This document shows, piece by piece, positions 1-8,200 of a stretch of 10,164 nucleotides of DNA (positions are counted from its first letter, which is position 1; each line of letters opens with the position of its first letter). The stretch is from Bacteroidales bacterium (GTDB lineage: Bacteria; Bacteroidota; Bacteroidia; Bacteroidales; Muribaculaceae). Under the pieces are notes generated by a model, which saw nothing but the letters and a program-made list of their open reading frames with translations, ran no database searches and had not been told where the DNA came from. The translations under genes and the position numbers were made by a program. The stretch spans positions 1 to 10,164 of the forward strand of contig SFGS01000072.1 in assembly GCA_004557565.1 (NCBI GenBank), written 5' to 3'.

Positions 1-52
1 AGGCATTTCGCTTCGGTTATGCTCCATTTCGCTTCGCTCATTTCGCATAACC
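1..52. repeat. Short tandem motif with an inverted repeat
   Basis: The 12-base motif CATTTCGCTTCG occurs at 4-15 and 25-36, with a partial third copy (CATTTCGC) at 39-46. Around it, GGTTATGC (15-22) is perfectly complementary to GCATAACC (45-52), giving an 8-bp stem with a 22-base loop that holds most of the motif copies. I see no gene here: the open frame that crosses it runs on through the repeats and has no recognisable protein features. It is probably part of the repeat-rich intergenic cluster at 1-735, but its left boundary is outside the window. Confidence 0.5.
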
Positions 53-59
53 TTCGCTG

Positions 60-96
60 CATACCTGCCTACACACATCAAATCCCTACGGGATTT
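60..96 (+). repeat. Short hairpin repeat unit, copy 1 (possible weak + strand terminator)
   Basis: This unit has a 24-base segment (60-83) that recurs exactly at 698-721, followed by the perfect hairpin AAATCCC (80-86), TAC, GGGATTT (90-96). The T-run continues to position 100, so this copy looks like a small intrinsic terminator reading rightwards; copy 2 lacks the T-run. The two hairpins differ in sequence but both pair fully, which suggests the structure is what is kept. Confidence 0.6.
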
Positions 97-101
97 TTTT
101 T

Positions 102-172
102 CAAACCAAAGGGACGGTTCTTTTGGTATGCCTTTGGCATATACAAACCAAAAGAACCGTTCCTTTGGTTTG
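102..172. repeat. Long imperfect palindrome
   Basis: The left arm starts CAAACCAAAGGGACGG at 102 and the right arm ends CCGTTCCTTTGGTTTG at 172. The arms pair almost fully around a TTT loop at 133-135; the right arm has a few extra bases near 141-146. The right-arm sequence from about 149 to 172 recurs with one change at 9889-9912, just before the right-hand repeat copy. It therefore looks like the leading block of the same repeat family. No reading frame here is convincing. Confidence 0.65.
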
Positions 173-187
173 TGGTTTGGGGCAGAG

Positions 188-320
188 GCTTGAATCAGCC
201 ACGCCACATCACCAACGCCGCTCTCCCCAGCGAGGGCGGTGGCATCGTCAAAAGGATAAAAACCGCTCGCCTTCGGCGAAAAACCAAACCCGGTAGGGAC
301 GTGATACTTCACGTCCGCCC
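188..320 (+). repeat. Flanking direct repeat, left copy
   Basis: This segment aligns without gaps to 10032-10164: 126 of 133 bases match by eye, and the last 72 are identical. It contains three hairpins in a row: 218-225 with 232-239, TCGCC (267-271) with GGCGA (275-279), and GGACGTGA (297-304) with TCACGTCC (309-316). Differences between copies fall as pairs in the first hairpin: C221-G236 is A-T in the other copy, and the T222-G235 wobble becomes C-G. Compared with the right copy, this one lacks about 110 bases between the TTTGGTTTG block (ending 172) and position 188. The right copy ends at the window edge, so the repeat may continue past 320; the inverted-repeat relation to 349-384 suggests similarity to about 327. 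Confidence 0.85.
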
Positions 321-348
321 ATAATTGTAGTATCATATTGGATATCAA

Positions 349-636
349 CAATTTGTCGCGGACGCGAAGTATCGCATCCCTACCATGCAAAATCGTTTGG
401 AAAATTTGATACGACCTCTTTCCAAGAATTCATTTTATCACCAGGGGTTTTTCGCCGTGAACGGCGAGCGGTTTTTATCCTTGGTGCAATGTGGTGAGCT
501 CTCGTAAGAGGGTGGCGGAGGGATTGTGTGGTTGGCGGCATGGGAACTCGTTTCCAATGACGCAAAGCGCACAGTCGCACCGCCAAATGCGAAGCATTCC
601 ACATTGCTCCAAGGCCGTTTTTTATGTTTTTGTTTT
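349..636 (-). repeat. Diverged inverted copy of the flanking repeat
   Basis: Read on the minus strand, three blocks match the flanking repeat. First, 384-349 holds the terminal hairpin GGATGCGA (379-372) with TCGCGTCC (367-360). Second, 482-441 carries the GATAAAAACCGCTCGCC block with a six-bp version of its hairpin (452-457 with 462-467). Third, 636-611 is a T-rich tract that pairs with 9942-9967 of the right copy. Between blocks one and two there are about 56 extra bases with no match in the other copies, and the rest aligns loosely. In the terminal hairpin a T-A pair of the left copy is C-G here and a C-G is a T-G wobble, so pairing is kept. It lies tail to tail with the left copy, about 30 bases apart. 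The ORFs through it look like by-products. Confidence 0.7.
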
Positions 637-697
637 TTATTCCATTCACGATTCGGCAACAAAGCATAATTTATCCCCACAAATTTTCCACTGATCC

Positions 698-735
698 CAT
701 ACCTGCCTACACACATCAAATTCCTAACGGAATTT
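698..735 (+). repeat. Short hairpin repeat unit, copy 2
   Basis: The first 24 bases match 60-83 exactly. The hairpin that follows is AAATTCC (718-724), TAAC, GGAATTT (729-735). Compared with copy 1, one C-G pair has become T-A on both sides, and the loop is one base longer. No T-run follows directly, so termination is less likely here than in copy 1. The unit has the same orientation in both places although the larger repeats next to them are in opposite orientations. Confidence 0.65.
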
Positions 736-780
736 CATTGCATCTTTTTCGGGATAACTTGTATATCATTTCCACAACAA

Positions 781-811
781 ATGGGGTGGCGATTTTTGGT
801 CGCCACCCCAT
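781..811 (-). terminator. Terminator of the susCDEF operon
   Basis: A perfect 12-bp stem (781-792 with 800-811) encloses the loop TTTTTGG. It lies 39 bases past the susF stop codon, which is the expected place for the 3' end of the minus-strand transcript. On that strand the stem is followed by TTGTTGT, a weak U-tract. On the plus strand no T-run follows, so it points towards terminating the operon rather than anything entering from the left. Confidence 0.7.
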
Positions 812-850
812 AAATTGAGAGTTATGAGTTTTAATTATGTTCTGTGAAAA

Positions 851-2251
851 TTAGTTTTTCACGATTGTGCAGTGTGATTTGCCGTCGCAGATTGGGTAAA
901 GCTTGATGGTGTAGTTGCCAGCAGTTTCAATCACGAGGTTTTCACCACCGTTGCGAAGTTCGGCAGTTGTGCCACCCCAGTTGATGTCCCAACCGTTGTT
1001 GGCACGGAACTTCAATTGTCCAGCGGCGAGGTCGGTAGTAACTTCCCAGCAACCAGCAGCAGAGTTGTAGGTCATAGGGGTGTCGCTATTCCAACCACCA
1101 GTTGTAGCATCGCCAATGATGCCGATAGTGGTGAGTTCGGTAACCTTCCAAGTCAACTTAGAGAGGTCAACGGTCATCATATACCATGCGGCGTGATCCA
1201 CTTTGCAGTTGCCACCATCGAGCACGAGGGAGCCAGCAGCACCGTTAGCATCTTGACCCCAGTTGCCAGTCCAGTTGTCCTTCTCGCCATTTGGCTTGAA
1301 TTTGAACTCGCCATCGAGGTAAGCGTAACCCACGTATTCGCCTTGGCCATTCACATGCTTCATTGGAATTGATTCGCCCCAGCTGGTGTTGCTGCCGATT
1401 TCGTAGATGTAGTCGGCGAAGTTGAGGGCTTCCACTTTCCAAGTGGTGTTGAGCATGTCGAAAGTCACCTTGTAGTATTTAGCATCTGCCACGGCAGCAA
1501 ACTTGAAGTTGTCGCCTTTGTTGTTGCCTACAAACTTGCCTTCGTTGGCTCCGTCGGCGCACAGGCACTTGCTCCAGTCGCCACCGAGACCGCTTTTAGG
1601 AGTAACTTTGAATTCGAGATCGCCAGTTACCTTTTCGGCAGGAATCATGCAGGTGAATTCTGAGTTTTCGTATGGGTCGGCACCACCGTTGCTGAGTTCG
1701 AAGTCGGTGTTGCTGTTGTCCCATTTGTTGAAATTACCGGTAAGGTAGTAAGCCTCTTCAATTTCTGGTGCTTCAGGAATCACTTGGATTTCGATTGCAC
1801 CAGCGTCGATGAGCACTGCTTGACCGTCTTTCTTTGCATCAACAAGCACTTGGCAAGTGAATTTGCGAGCCACTGGGCGGAGGCCGTAGGTGCTCTTAAC
1901 CATTTCTTGGAGTGCTTCTTTCGCATTAGCCATCCTACCATCGGTAGCACATTCGAGCTTGGTGTTGACTACGGTGTTGATGTCGGTTGGGTTAGCAATC
2001 ACGCGAGCGTCGGCGAGTACATAGCCTTCGGGGAGGGCAGTTGCCGGGAGCGAGAACACACTCACGGTGTCGTCTTCAGCGAGGGCATTGAGGTCGATGG
2101 TGCCCACTGCCGAGGCAGCGAATCCGGGAATCACCACGGCATCTTCCTGATCCCATGCTTGTGGGTCGTTCCAGTCTTTGAAGTCTTCGTTACAAGCTGT
2201 GTTGAGCATTGCCACCAGACCCAAGAGGAGATATAATGAAATTTTTTTCAT
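851..2251 (-). CDS. susF: SusF-like surface starch-binding lipoprotein
   Basis: A 466-residue outer-membrane lipoprotein that probably binds alpha-glucan on the cell surface. The signal peptide ends in the lipobox LNTAC (Cys20), followed by acidic residues (NED) of the kind that direct Bacteroidota lipoproteins to the outer face. Residues about 25-160 form an N-terminal Ig-like part. Three repeated carbohydrate-binding-type modules follow, opening at YYLTGNFNKW (168-177), YIYEIGSNTSW (281-291) and IGIIGDATTGGW (376-387). The last carries the GQLKFRANNGWDINWGG stretch (411-427) typical of SusE/SusF C-terminal domains. The two-versus-three module split with its neighbour matches B. thetaiotaomicron SusE and SusF. 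It is last in the operon, 27 bases after susE. The start was chosen because it gives a complete lipoprotein signal. Sugar specificity is inferred. Confidence 0.88.
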   Translation of the reverse strand: MKKISLYLLLGLVAMLNTACNEDFKDWNDPQAWDQEDAVVIPGFAASAVGTIDLNALAEDDTVSVFSLPATALPEGYVLADARVIANPTDINTVVNTKLECATDGRMANAKEALQEMVKSTYGLRPVARKFTCQVLVDAKKDGQAVLIDAGAIEIQVIPEAPEIEEAYYLTGNFNKWDNSNTDFELSNGGADPYENSEFTCMIPAEKVTGDLEFKVTPKSGLGGDWSKCLCADGANEGKFVGNNKGDNFKFAAVADAKYYKVTFDMLNTTWKVEALNFADYIYEIGSNTSWGESIPMKHVNGQGEYVGYAYLDGEFKFKPNGEKDNWTGNWGQDANGAAGSLVLDGGNCKVDHAAWYMMTVDLSKLTWKVTELTTIGIIGDATTGGWNSDTPMTYNSAAGCWEVTTDLAAGQLKFRANNGWDINWGGTTAELRNGGENLVIETAGNYTIKLYPICDGKSHCTIVKN

Positions 2252-2278
2252 TGTGTTTGATTCTTAATTAAAAGTTAA

Positions 2279-3439
2279 TTACTCAATTTTACCGGTATCG
2301 GTAGAGAAGTTGAGATAGAATCTTTGTCCTTCTTTACCATCCACACGTTCTTGGTCGCCACCCTTACCGCGGTAAGAGATCTTGTTGCCATCGAGGCCAA
2401 CGATGAATTCGGTCTTCCACCAGTCGTAGCCTTCAATCTTCACATAGGCGCGAGCACCGCCGTCGCCCGACACATCGTGTGCAAAGGCGGGTGAGATGAA
2501 TTCGCCATCGGCAGTGGCAGGCACTTCAAACATACAGCCGGCTTCTTTTTCAGCCCATGCTGCTTCGGGTGTGATGGTACCCATAATCCACACTTCAGGA
2601 CGATTGAAGGTGACGTCGTACTTGATGTCGCGGCCTTCTACCACGGCTTTCACTACCATCAGATACCAGCCGGGGTTAGAGGATGCAATGTTGCCACCAC
2701 CTTCAACGATTTCTGCGCCGAGTTCGCTGGCTTCGTTGATGGTGATACCTGCGAATCCAACTTCGCCGCCGTCCCAAGCCTTGTTGGTGTTGAACTTAAT
2801 ACCGCTTTCGTCGATGTATACGAGGTGCCAGAAGGTGTCGTCGGTACCGTTCACGGGCGCCATGCTCACGCAGTTGTCCCACTTCCAGCCGCAGAAGTTA
2901 CCAATGAGGTAGATGTTTTCGGGCAGGAGCACGGGTGGCAATGAGAATTCGAGTTCCACGGTGTTGAGCTTCACCACGTTTGATTTGATGCGAGTGTCTT
3001 CGAGTGCATCGCCGTTGGTGGTGGTCATCACTGCTTCAGCTTGGAAGTAAACGGGGATGTTCATGGGGAATTCTGCCTCAGTGGCACCGCCGTCGACTTT
3101 GATTTGGGTGAGTGTGGAAGCCACTTCTTGTGCATCGAGTTCGATGCGTGCGGAAGTAGACTTGGTGGAGAGTTGCACGCCGTCGCTCATGTCTTCGTTA
3201 GTGGCCACGGTCACGGTGTAGGTGGTGGCAGCGGGGAAGCCATAGTCGGGCTGGGTGCAAGTGAGCACAATTGCAGATGAGTGAGCCAAATCCACATTGC
3301 TATTGGCAATGGCGGGTGTGTTGAGCACGAAAGAGGTGGGCTTCACCAGCGTGGGATTTGAATCACAGTCATCGCTACATGCTGTGAACAAGCAGATGCT
3401 CATCAGCATAAGTAAAGTTGACTTGATATATTTTTTCAT
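2279..3439 (-). CDS. susE: SusE-like surface starch-binding lipoprotein
   Basis: A 386-residue surface lipoprotein. The signal peptide ends at FTAC (Cys21), followed by SDD, an acidic surface-export signal. Residues about 30-165 look like the SusE N-terminal Ig-like domain. Two carbohydrate-binding-type modules follow: the first opens at NIYLIGNFCGWKWDN (175-189), and the second at EVWIMGTITPEAAW (282-295). Aromatic residues that could stack on sugar rings are visible in both (W185, W187, W204, W222; W284, W295, W340, W341). In the B. thetaiotaomicron system SusE holds long maltodextrins at the surface but is not essential for growth on starch; that role is inferred here. It starts 66 bases after susD ends and is 27 bases before susF. 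SusE-type proteins diverge quickly, so the family is clearer than the exact ligand. Confidence 0.87.
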   Translation of the reverse strand: MKKYIKSTLLMLMSICLFTACSDDCDSNPTLVKPTSFVLNTPAIANSNVDLAHSSAIVLTCTQPDYGFPAATTYTVTVATNEDMSDGVQLSTKSTSARIELDAQEVASTLTQIKVDGGATEAEFPMNIPVYFQAEAVMTTTNGDALEDTRIKSNVVKLNTVELEFSLPPVLLPENIYLIGNFCGWKWDNCVSMAPVNGTDDTFWHLVYIDESGIKFNTNKAWDGGEVGFAGITINEASELGAEIVEGGGNIASSNPGWYLMVVKAVVEGRDIKYDVTFNRPEVWIMGTITPEAAWAEKEAGCMFEVPATADGEFISPAFAHDVSGDGGARAYVKIEGYDWWKTEFIVGLDGNKISYRGKGGDQERVDGKEGQRFYLNFSTDTGKIE

Positions 3440-3505
3440 TGTCGTAATCTCTTAATGTAAGTTTGTTATGTGTTAACAAATTTTTTCCTGCTTTCGCTAA
3501 ACGAA

Positions 3506-5218
3506 TTATTTGTAACCGTCGTTTTGTTCGAGGTTTTTGTTAGCGATAAGGTCGGATGTGGGGATAGCAAACACGTTGCGGAAGGCTTCAAAGTCTTGAC
3601 CTTCGTAGGTGCCGCCTTTCCATTGCCAGCTGTAGCCGGTTTTGCCACCAAATTTGCCGAAGCGGATGAGCTGCGGACGGCGCAAGCCTTCGAAGTAGAA
3701 TTCACGACCCCATTCTGCGAGGATGTCGTCCATTGTCACGAAGTCGAGCGGAGTGGCGTTGGCGCGGTTGCGGAGGGTGTTCACATATTTGCGAGCAGTG
3801 CCTTCATCGCCCAAGCGCATAGCAGCTTCTGCAGCGTTGAGGTAAGCCTCTGCCTTACGCATGAGCATCACCACCATGTCGGGGTGAGTAGCGTCGGAAG
3901 TGGCTGTGCCGTCGGTGGTGAAGTTGTTGAACTTAGCCACTGCATAACCATTCTTGAAGGTGGTGGTGGTTTCGATGTTGAGCGTGCGGCCAATGGTGTT
4001 GAACAAGGCGCGGTCGTCTTCAGCAGCGAAAGGCATGTCGTAGGATGCGGTTTCGGTTGGGCAATCTTCAGGATTCTTGAAGAAGAGCTTAATCAATTCC
4101 GGACGTGCACGGTTACCACCCCATGCTTGACCGCTCACACCGTTCACTGAACGCTTGCTTTGGTCGGCGAAGAATTCGTCGTAGCGGAGGTCGTGCATAT
4201 CACCGTCGTGTGTGGAGGCGATGAGGAAGAGTGATACACCCCAAGATGCGGTGCGCATACCATCGGAGAGGATGGGGAACACGGCTTCGGCAGCAGCGCT
4301 GGTCTTTGCGTTGTCGCCCATGAAGAGCATTTGATAGGGTGAGAATTCCCAAGTTTCGGTGTTGGATACGCCGCTACCGGGATCGGTGGTGGTCACTTCT
4401 TTAGCAGAGCCCACAGTGTTGAGCTCATAAGCGGAGTTGATCACCTTTTCAGCATATTCTTGAGCTTTTGCCCATTGAGCCACGCCGGTGTGCACTTCAG
4501 AGTTGAGGTACAAGCGGCTGAGGAGCATCCAAGCAGCAGCTTTGTCTACACGACCCCAGCGGCCGTCGCCCTTGGTGTGGGGCTTGGCATCGGCAAGCAC
4601 GGTAGCATTGTCGGCTTCGTCTTCACCAATGATGGCTTTCAATTCGGCTTCAATGAAGGCTTGCACTTCGGGAGCACTTGCTTGTTTGGGCTTTTCAGAA
4701 GAAATCACGGTGGTGAAAGGCACGTTGCGGAAGGCATCCATGAGCAGATAGTAGTGGAATGCGCGCAAGAAGCGTACTTCTGCGGTCATCACTGCATCGT
4801 GGTCGGAGAAGTCTTTGAGGTATTGGTTGCAGTAAGCGATACCTACGCAAAGACGATAGTAGTAGCCACGCAGCATCGGGTGGCTGGCATCATAAGTGTT
4901 GTGGCAATAGGTGGGAACACCGTCGTCACCCCATCCGCAGTAAGCTTCATCGGTGGTGAGCTCGTTGCTGTTCCACATCTGACGGAAGAGGCCGGATGTA
5001 CCGCCGTCAATACCGTCCACATCGCTGTCGCCGTCGGGACCGCCATTACCGGCAAGACCGAAGTTGGCGTAGCACTTGTTGAACAATTGTTCAGCTTCAA
5101 CGTCGGTTTGCATAGATGGGTCAATCGGGTTAACATGCAAGTCGTTCAAACAAGATGTTAAGCCTGATGAGAGCACAAGTGCTGCAGCCGGCAGGATATA
5201 TTTTAATATCTTATTCAT
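3506..5218 (-). CDS. susD: SusD-like starch-binding lipoprotein
   Basis: A 570-residue lipoprotein that forms the lid of the SusC transporter and delivers glycans to it. The lipobox is LTSC (Cys23). The segment after it (CLNDLHVNPIDP) and the end (LEQNDGYK) closely resemble, from memory, B. thetaiotaomicron SusD, which is 551 residues. The helical TPR-like core includes EVRFLRAFHYYLLMDAF (147-163) and RWGRVDKAAAWMLLSRLYLN (220-239). The C-terminal SusD domain includes RKAEAYLNAAEAA (454-466) and EWGREFYFEGLRR (502-514). By eye, W96 aligns with starch-contact W98 and W366 with W320 of that protein. W326 stands where Y296 would be, and D99 where N101 would be. It lies 42 bases after susC. Specificity for alpha-glucan is therefore likely but not proven. 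Confidence 0.93.
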   Translation of the reverse strand: MNKILKYILPAAALVLSSGLTSCLNDLHVNPIDPSMQTDVEAEQLFNKCYANFGLAGNGGPDGDSDVDGIDGGTSGLFRQMWNSNELTTDEAYCGWGDDGVPTYCHNTYDASHPMLRGYYYRLCVGIAYCNQYLKDFSDHDAVMTAEVRFLRAFHYYLLMDAFRNVPFTTVISSEKPKQASAPEVQAFIEAELKAIIGEDEADNATVLADAKPHTKGDGRWGRVDKAAAWMLLSRLYLNSEVHTGVAQWAKAQEYAEKVINSAYELNTVGSAKEVTTTDPGSGVSNTETWEFSPYQMLFMGDNAKTSAAAEAVFPILSDGMRTASWGVSLFLIASTHDGDMHDLRYDEFFADQSKRSVNGVSGQAWGGNRARPELIKLFFKNPEDCPTETASYDMPFAAEDDRALFNTIGRTLNIETTTTFKNGYAVAKFNNFTTDGTATSDATHPDMVVMLMRKAEAYLNAAEAAMRLGDEGTARKYVNTLRNRANATPLDFVTMDDILAEWGREFYFEGLRRPQLIRFGKFGGKTGYSWQWKGGTYEGQDFEAFRNVFAIPTSDLIANKNLEQNDGYK

Positions 5219-5260
5219 TGTTCTTGTGTTTATTAATAATAATGTGTGATGAAATGTTCA

Positions 5261-8200
5261 TTAGAAACTCAAACTCAAACCTGCTACGATTGAGAATGGA
5301 CGAGGATACACGCTGTTGTCGATACCGCCAAACACTTCAGGATCGATGCCGTCGTATTTGGTGATGCAGAGCACATTGTTTACAGTGGCGTAAACACGTC
5401 CGCCAATACCTTCGTAGCTGCCGCTCTTGAAGAGGTTTTGGAAGCTGTAGCCCACGGTGATGTTGTCGAGCTTGAGGAACGATGCGTTTTGTACCCAGCG
5501 GTCGCTGAGGGCAGAATACACATTGTTGGTGGTCCAACCGGTTTCAATTGAATATACCGGGCGGTTGTTGAAGTAGTTACCGGAAACGGATTCAAACAGC
5601 GATGCAGTGCCCACGTTGCGGTAGTCGCACATGCGGTCGTTGAAGATGTAGTTGCCGAGGCTTGCACGCAGGTTGAAACCGAAGTCCCAATTCTTGTAGT
5701 CGAGGCGTGCATTGAAGCCCATAGTCACAGGAGCAAACGGGCTCTTGTAGAAGTATTTATCCTTTTCAGAAATCACACCGTCGGCGTTGCGGTCCACAAA
5801 TGCACCATCGATGGGCTTGCCGGCTTCGTCGTAGATTTGTTGATACACGTAGAAGGAGCTCATGGGGTGACCCACGGAGTGAGCTTGGCAAGTTACACCC
5901 GTACCGGAGGAGATGCCACCGGTGGGAACGAAGTAGTCGGGGTCGTCGTCGATGAGTTCGGTGATTTCGTTCTTGTTGTAAGTAAGGTTGTAGCCCAAAG
6001 AAAGTTGCATGTCTTTGGTTTGGATAGCCTTATAGTTGATAGAGAATTCAAAACCGTAGTTCTTCATCGAACCGATGTTTTGGTTCACACTGTTGCGGAA
6101 GTTGCTCATAGCAGCCACAGCAGCATAGTTGATCAAGTCGGTAGTTTTCTTGTAGTATACGTCAAGCGCACCGCTGATGCGTGAATTGAGGAAGCCGTAG
6201 TCGATACCCACGTTGGAGGTGGTAGTGGTTTCCCATTTCAGATCGGGGTTGTAAGCGTTCGGACGTGCAAGGTAACCATTGCCTGCAGTGTCGTAGAAGC
6301 TACCCTTCACACCATTGCTGATACCATAGTTAGCAAAGTAGCCATAATCGGCAACACCTTCTTGTTGACCGGTTTGACCCCAGCCTAAACGGAGCTTCAT
6401 TTCGCTCACGAGCGGGTTGTCTTTCAAGAAGTCTTCGTTCTTCAAGCTCCAAGCCACAGAAGCGGAGGGGAAGTAACCCCATTGGTGGTTCTTGGCGCCA
6501 GGGAGCCAGTTGAAGCGGGAGCTACCGTCGGCACGCATAGTGAAGGTGAGGTAATACTTGTTGTCGTAGATGTAGTTCATACGTCCGAAGAACGAAACCA
6601 AGTAGTTTTCAGTGCGATAGCCCTTGCCATCGTTTTGGAGTGTGAGAAGGTGTTCTTGTCCGGCAGTAGAGAGGGCGGAGTTGGTGGGCCAGTAGTTGCG
6701 ATATTCGCTGTTTTCCTTGCGCCAGAAGTGTTGCCATTCATAACCTGCCATGATGTCGAAGTGGTTCTTTTCGTTGAAGTCTTTGTAGTATTGTGCGTAG
6801 GTGCTGAGGGTGAGGTTTTCCTTGCATCCTTCAGCCCATCCGAAGCTGCCCCAATAGCTGGCTTGAGGGCTGCCGGGAAGCACGTCGGTGTCTTGTGTAC
6901 CACCTGCAAAGTCGCCACCAAGAGTGAGGTGGAGGCGGAGGTCTTCAAATCCATGCACCTTATAATCAATGTCGGCACTGCCGGTGAAGGAGTGGCTGCG
7001 TGCGCGGTCGTTCTTGAGCATCAAGATAGCCACAGGGTTGCGAGGAGCGTTTGTGTTGGTGATAGTAGGCCATGCAGCATCCTTCATGTCGGCATTGGAA
7101 GAAAGCCATTCGAAGTAGCCGCCAAAGTTGTCGAAACCTTCAGCCATCACGGGTTGAGTCGGGTCGAAACGCACGGCGTTGTTGATGGCGCCGCCATCAG
7201 CATAGCGGTTCTTACCCCACATCCACTTCGCGTTGAGGTTCATCACCAAGTGGTCGTTGAATAATGAGGGATTCAAGTTGGCTGCCACAGTGTAGCGCTT
7301 GAAGTCGGAGGTCTTGATAATACCCTTGTCGTTGGTGTAGCCCAATGATAAGCGGTAGGGGAGTACGGAACCAATCGAACCGGCCAATTGCACGTTGTGG
7401 TCTTGGCTCAAAGTGGTGCGAGTGATTTCGTCTTGCCAATCGGTGTTTGCAGTGCCGAGCGCTGCAAGTGCTTCAGCTTCGCGGTCGGTGCCGGCAAATG
7501 CTTCTTGAACGAAGGCACGATATTCGTCGCCGGAGAGCACGTCGATGGTTTTTCTCTTGGAGTTAACGGTTACACTACCGTTGTAAGAAATTGAAGGCTT
7601 TTGACCGCGTTTACCTTTCTTGGTGGTGATGATAATCACACCGTTAGAACCACGCGAACCATAGATAGCTGTTGCAGAAGCATCTTTCAGCACGTTGAAG
7701 CTTTCAATGTCTTGAGGGTTAATCATACCAAGGCCGTTGGGGAAACCCTTCACACCACTGTTGTCCAAGGGTACACCGTCAACCACAATCAGCGGGTCGT
7801 TGCTGGCGTTGAGTGAAGCTCCACCACGAATACGGATGGTGGCGCTACCACCGGGGGTACCGCCATTGCTCACTACCGACACACCTGCCACTTTACCCAT
7901 GAGCATGTCTTGAGCACTTACTACCACACCTTTGTTTTTGGTGTCGGGCTTCAAAGCCGTCACACTACCGGTGAGGTCTTTCTTCTTGGCAACACCATAA
8001 CCAATCACCACCACTTCGTTGAGGATTTGGCTGTCGTCTTGAAGAGTTACTTGCACGTTTGGAGCTGCCGCCACCTCTTGGGTTTGGCATCCTACGTAAG
8101 AAACTTGGAGCTTGGCTCCCTGCTGAACGTTTGAGAGCGTGAAGTTGCCATCAAAATCGGTAGTAGTACCGATTGTAGTGCCAACTACGCGCACTGATGC

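Noticed and set aside
19..324. Open reading frame of 101 codons on the + strand at the left end
   Set aside because: It runs through hairpins and the flanking repeat, has no domain or sensible start context, and its sequence is explained by the non-coding repeats.
1..735. CRISPR array
   Set aside because: Repeats are few, irregularly spaced, in both orientations and hairpin-rich; there are no regular spacers and no cas genes.
380..818. Several overlapping open frames of 64-95 codons on both strands
   Set aside because: They overlap each other within the diverged repeat copy, have odd composition and no recognisable motifs.
4460..5161. Long + strand open frame of 233 codons opposite susD
   Set aside because: It is an antisense shadow produced by the codon bias of the real gene and has no independent features; the same holds for the 260-codon frame opposite susC (6482-7264) and the 321-codon minus frame opposite the regulator (8903-9868).
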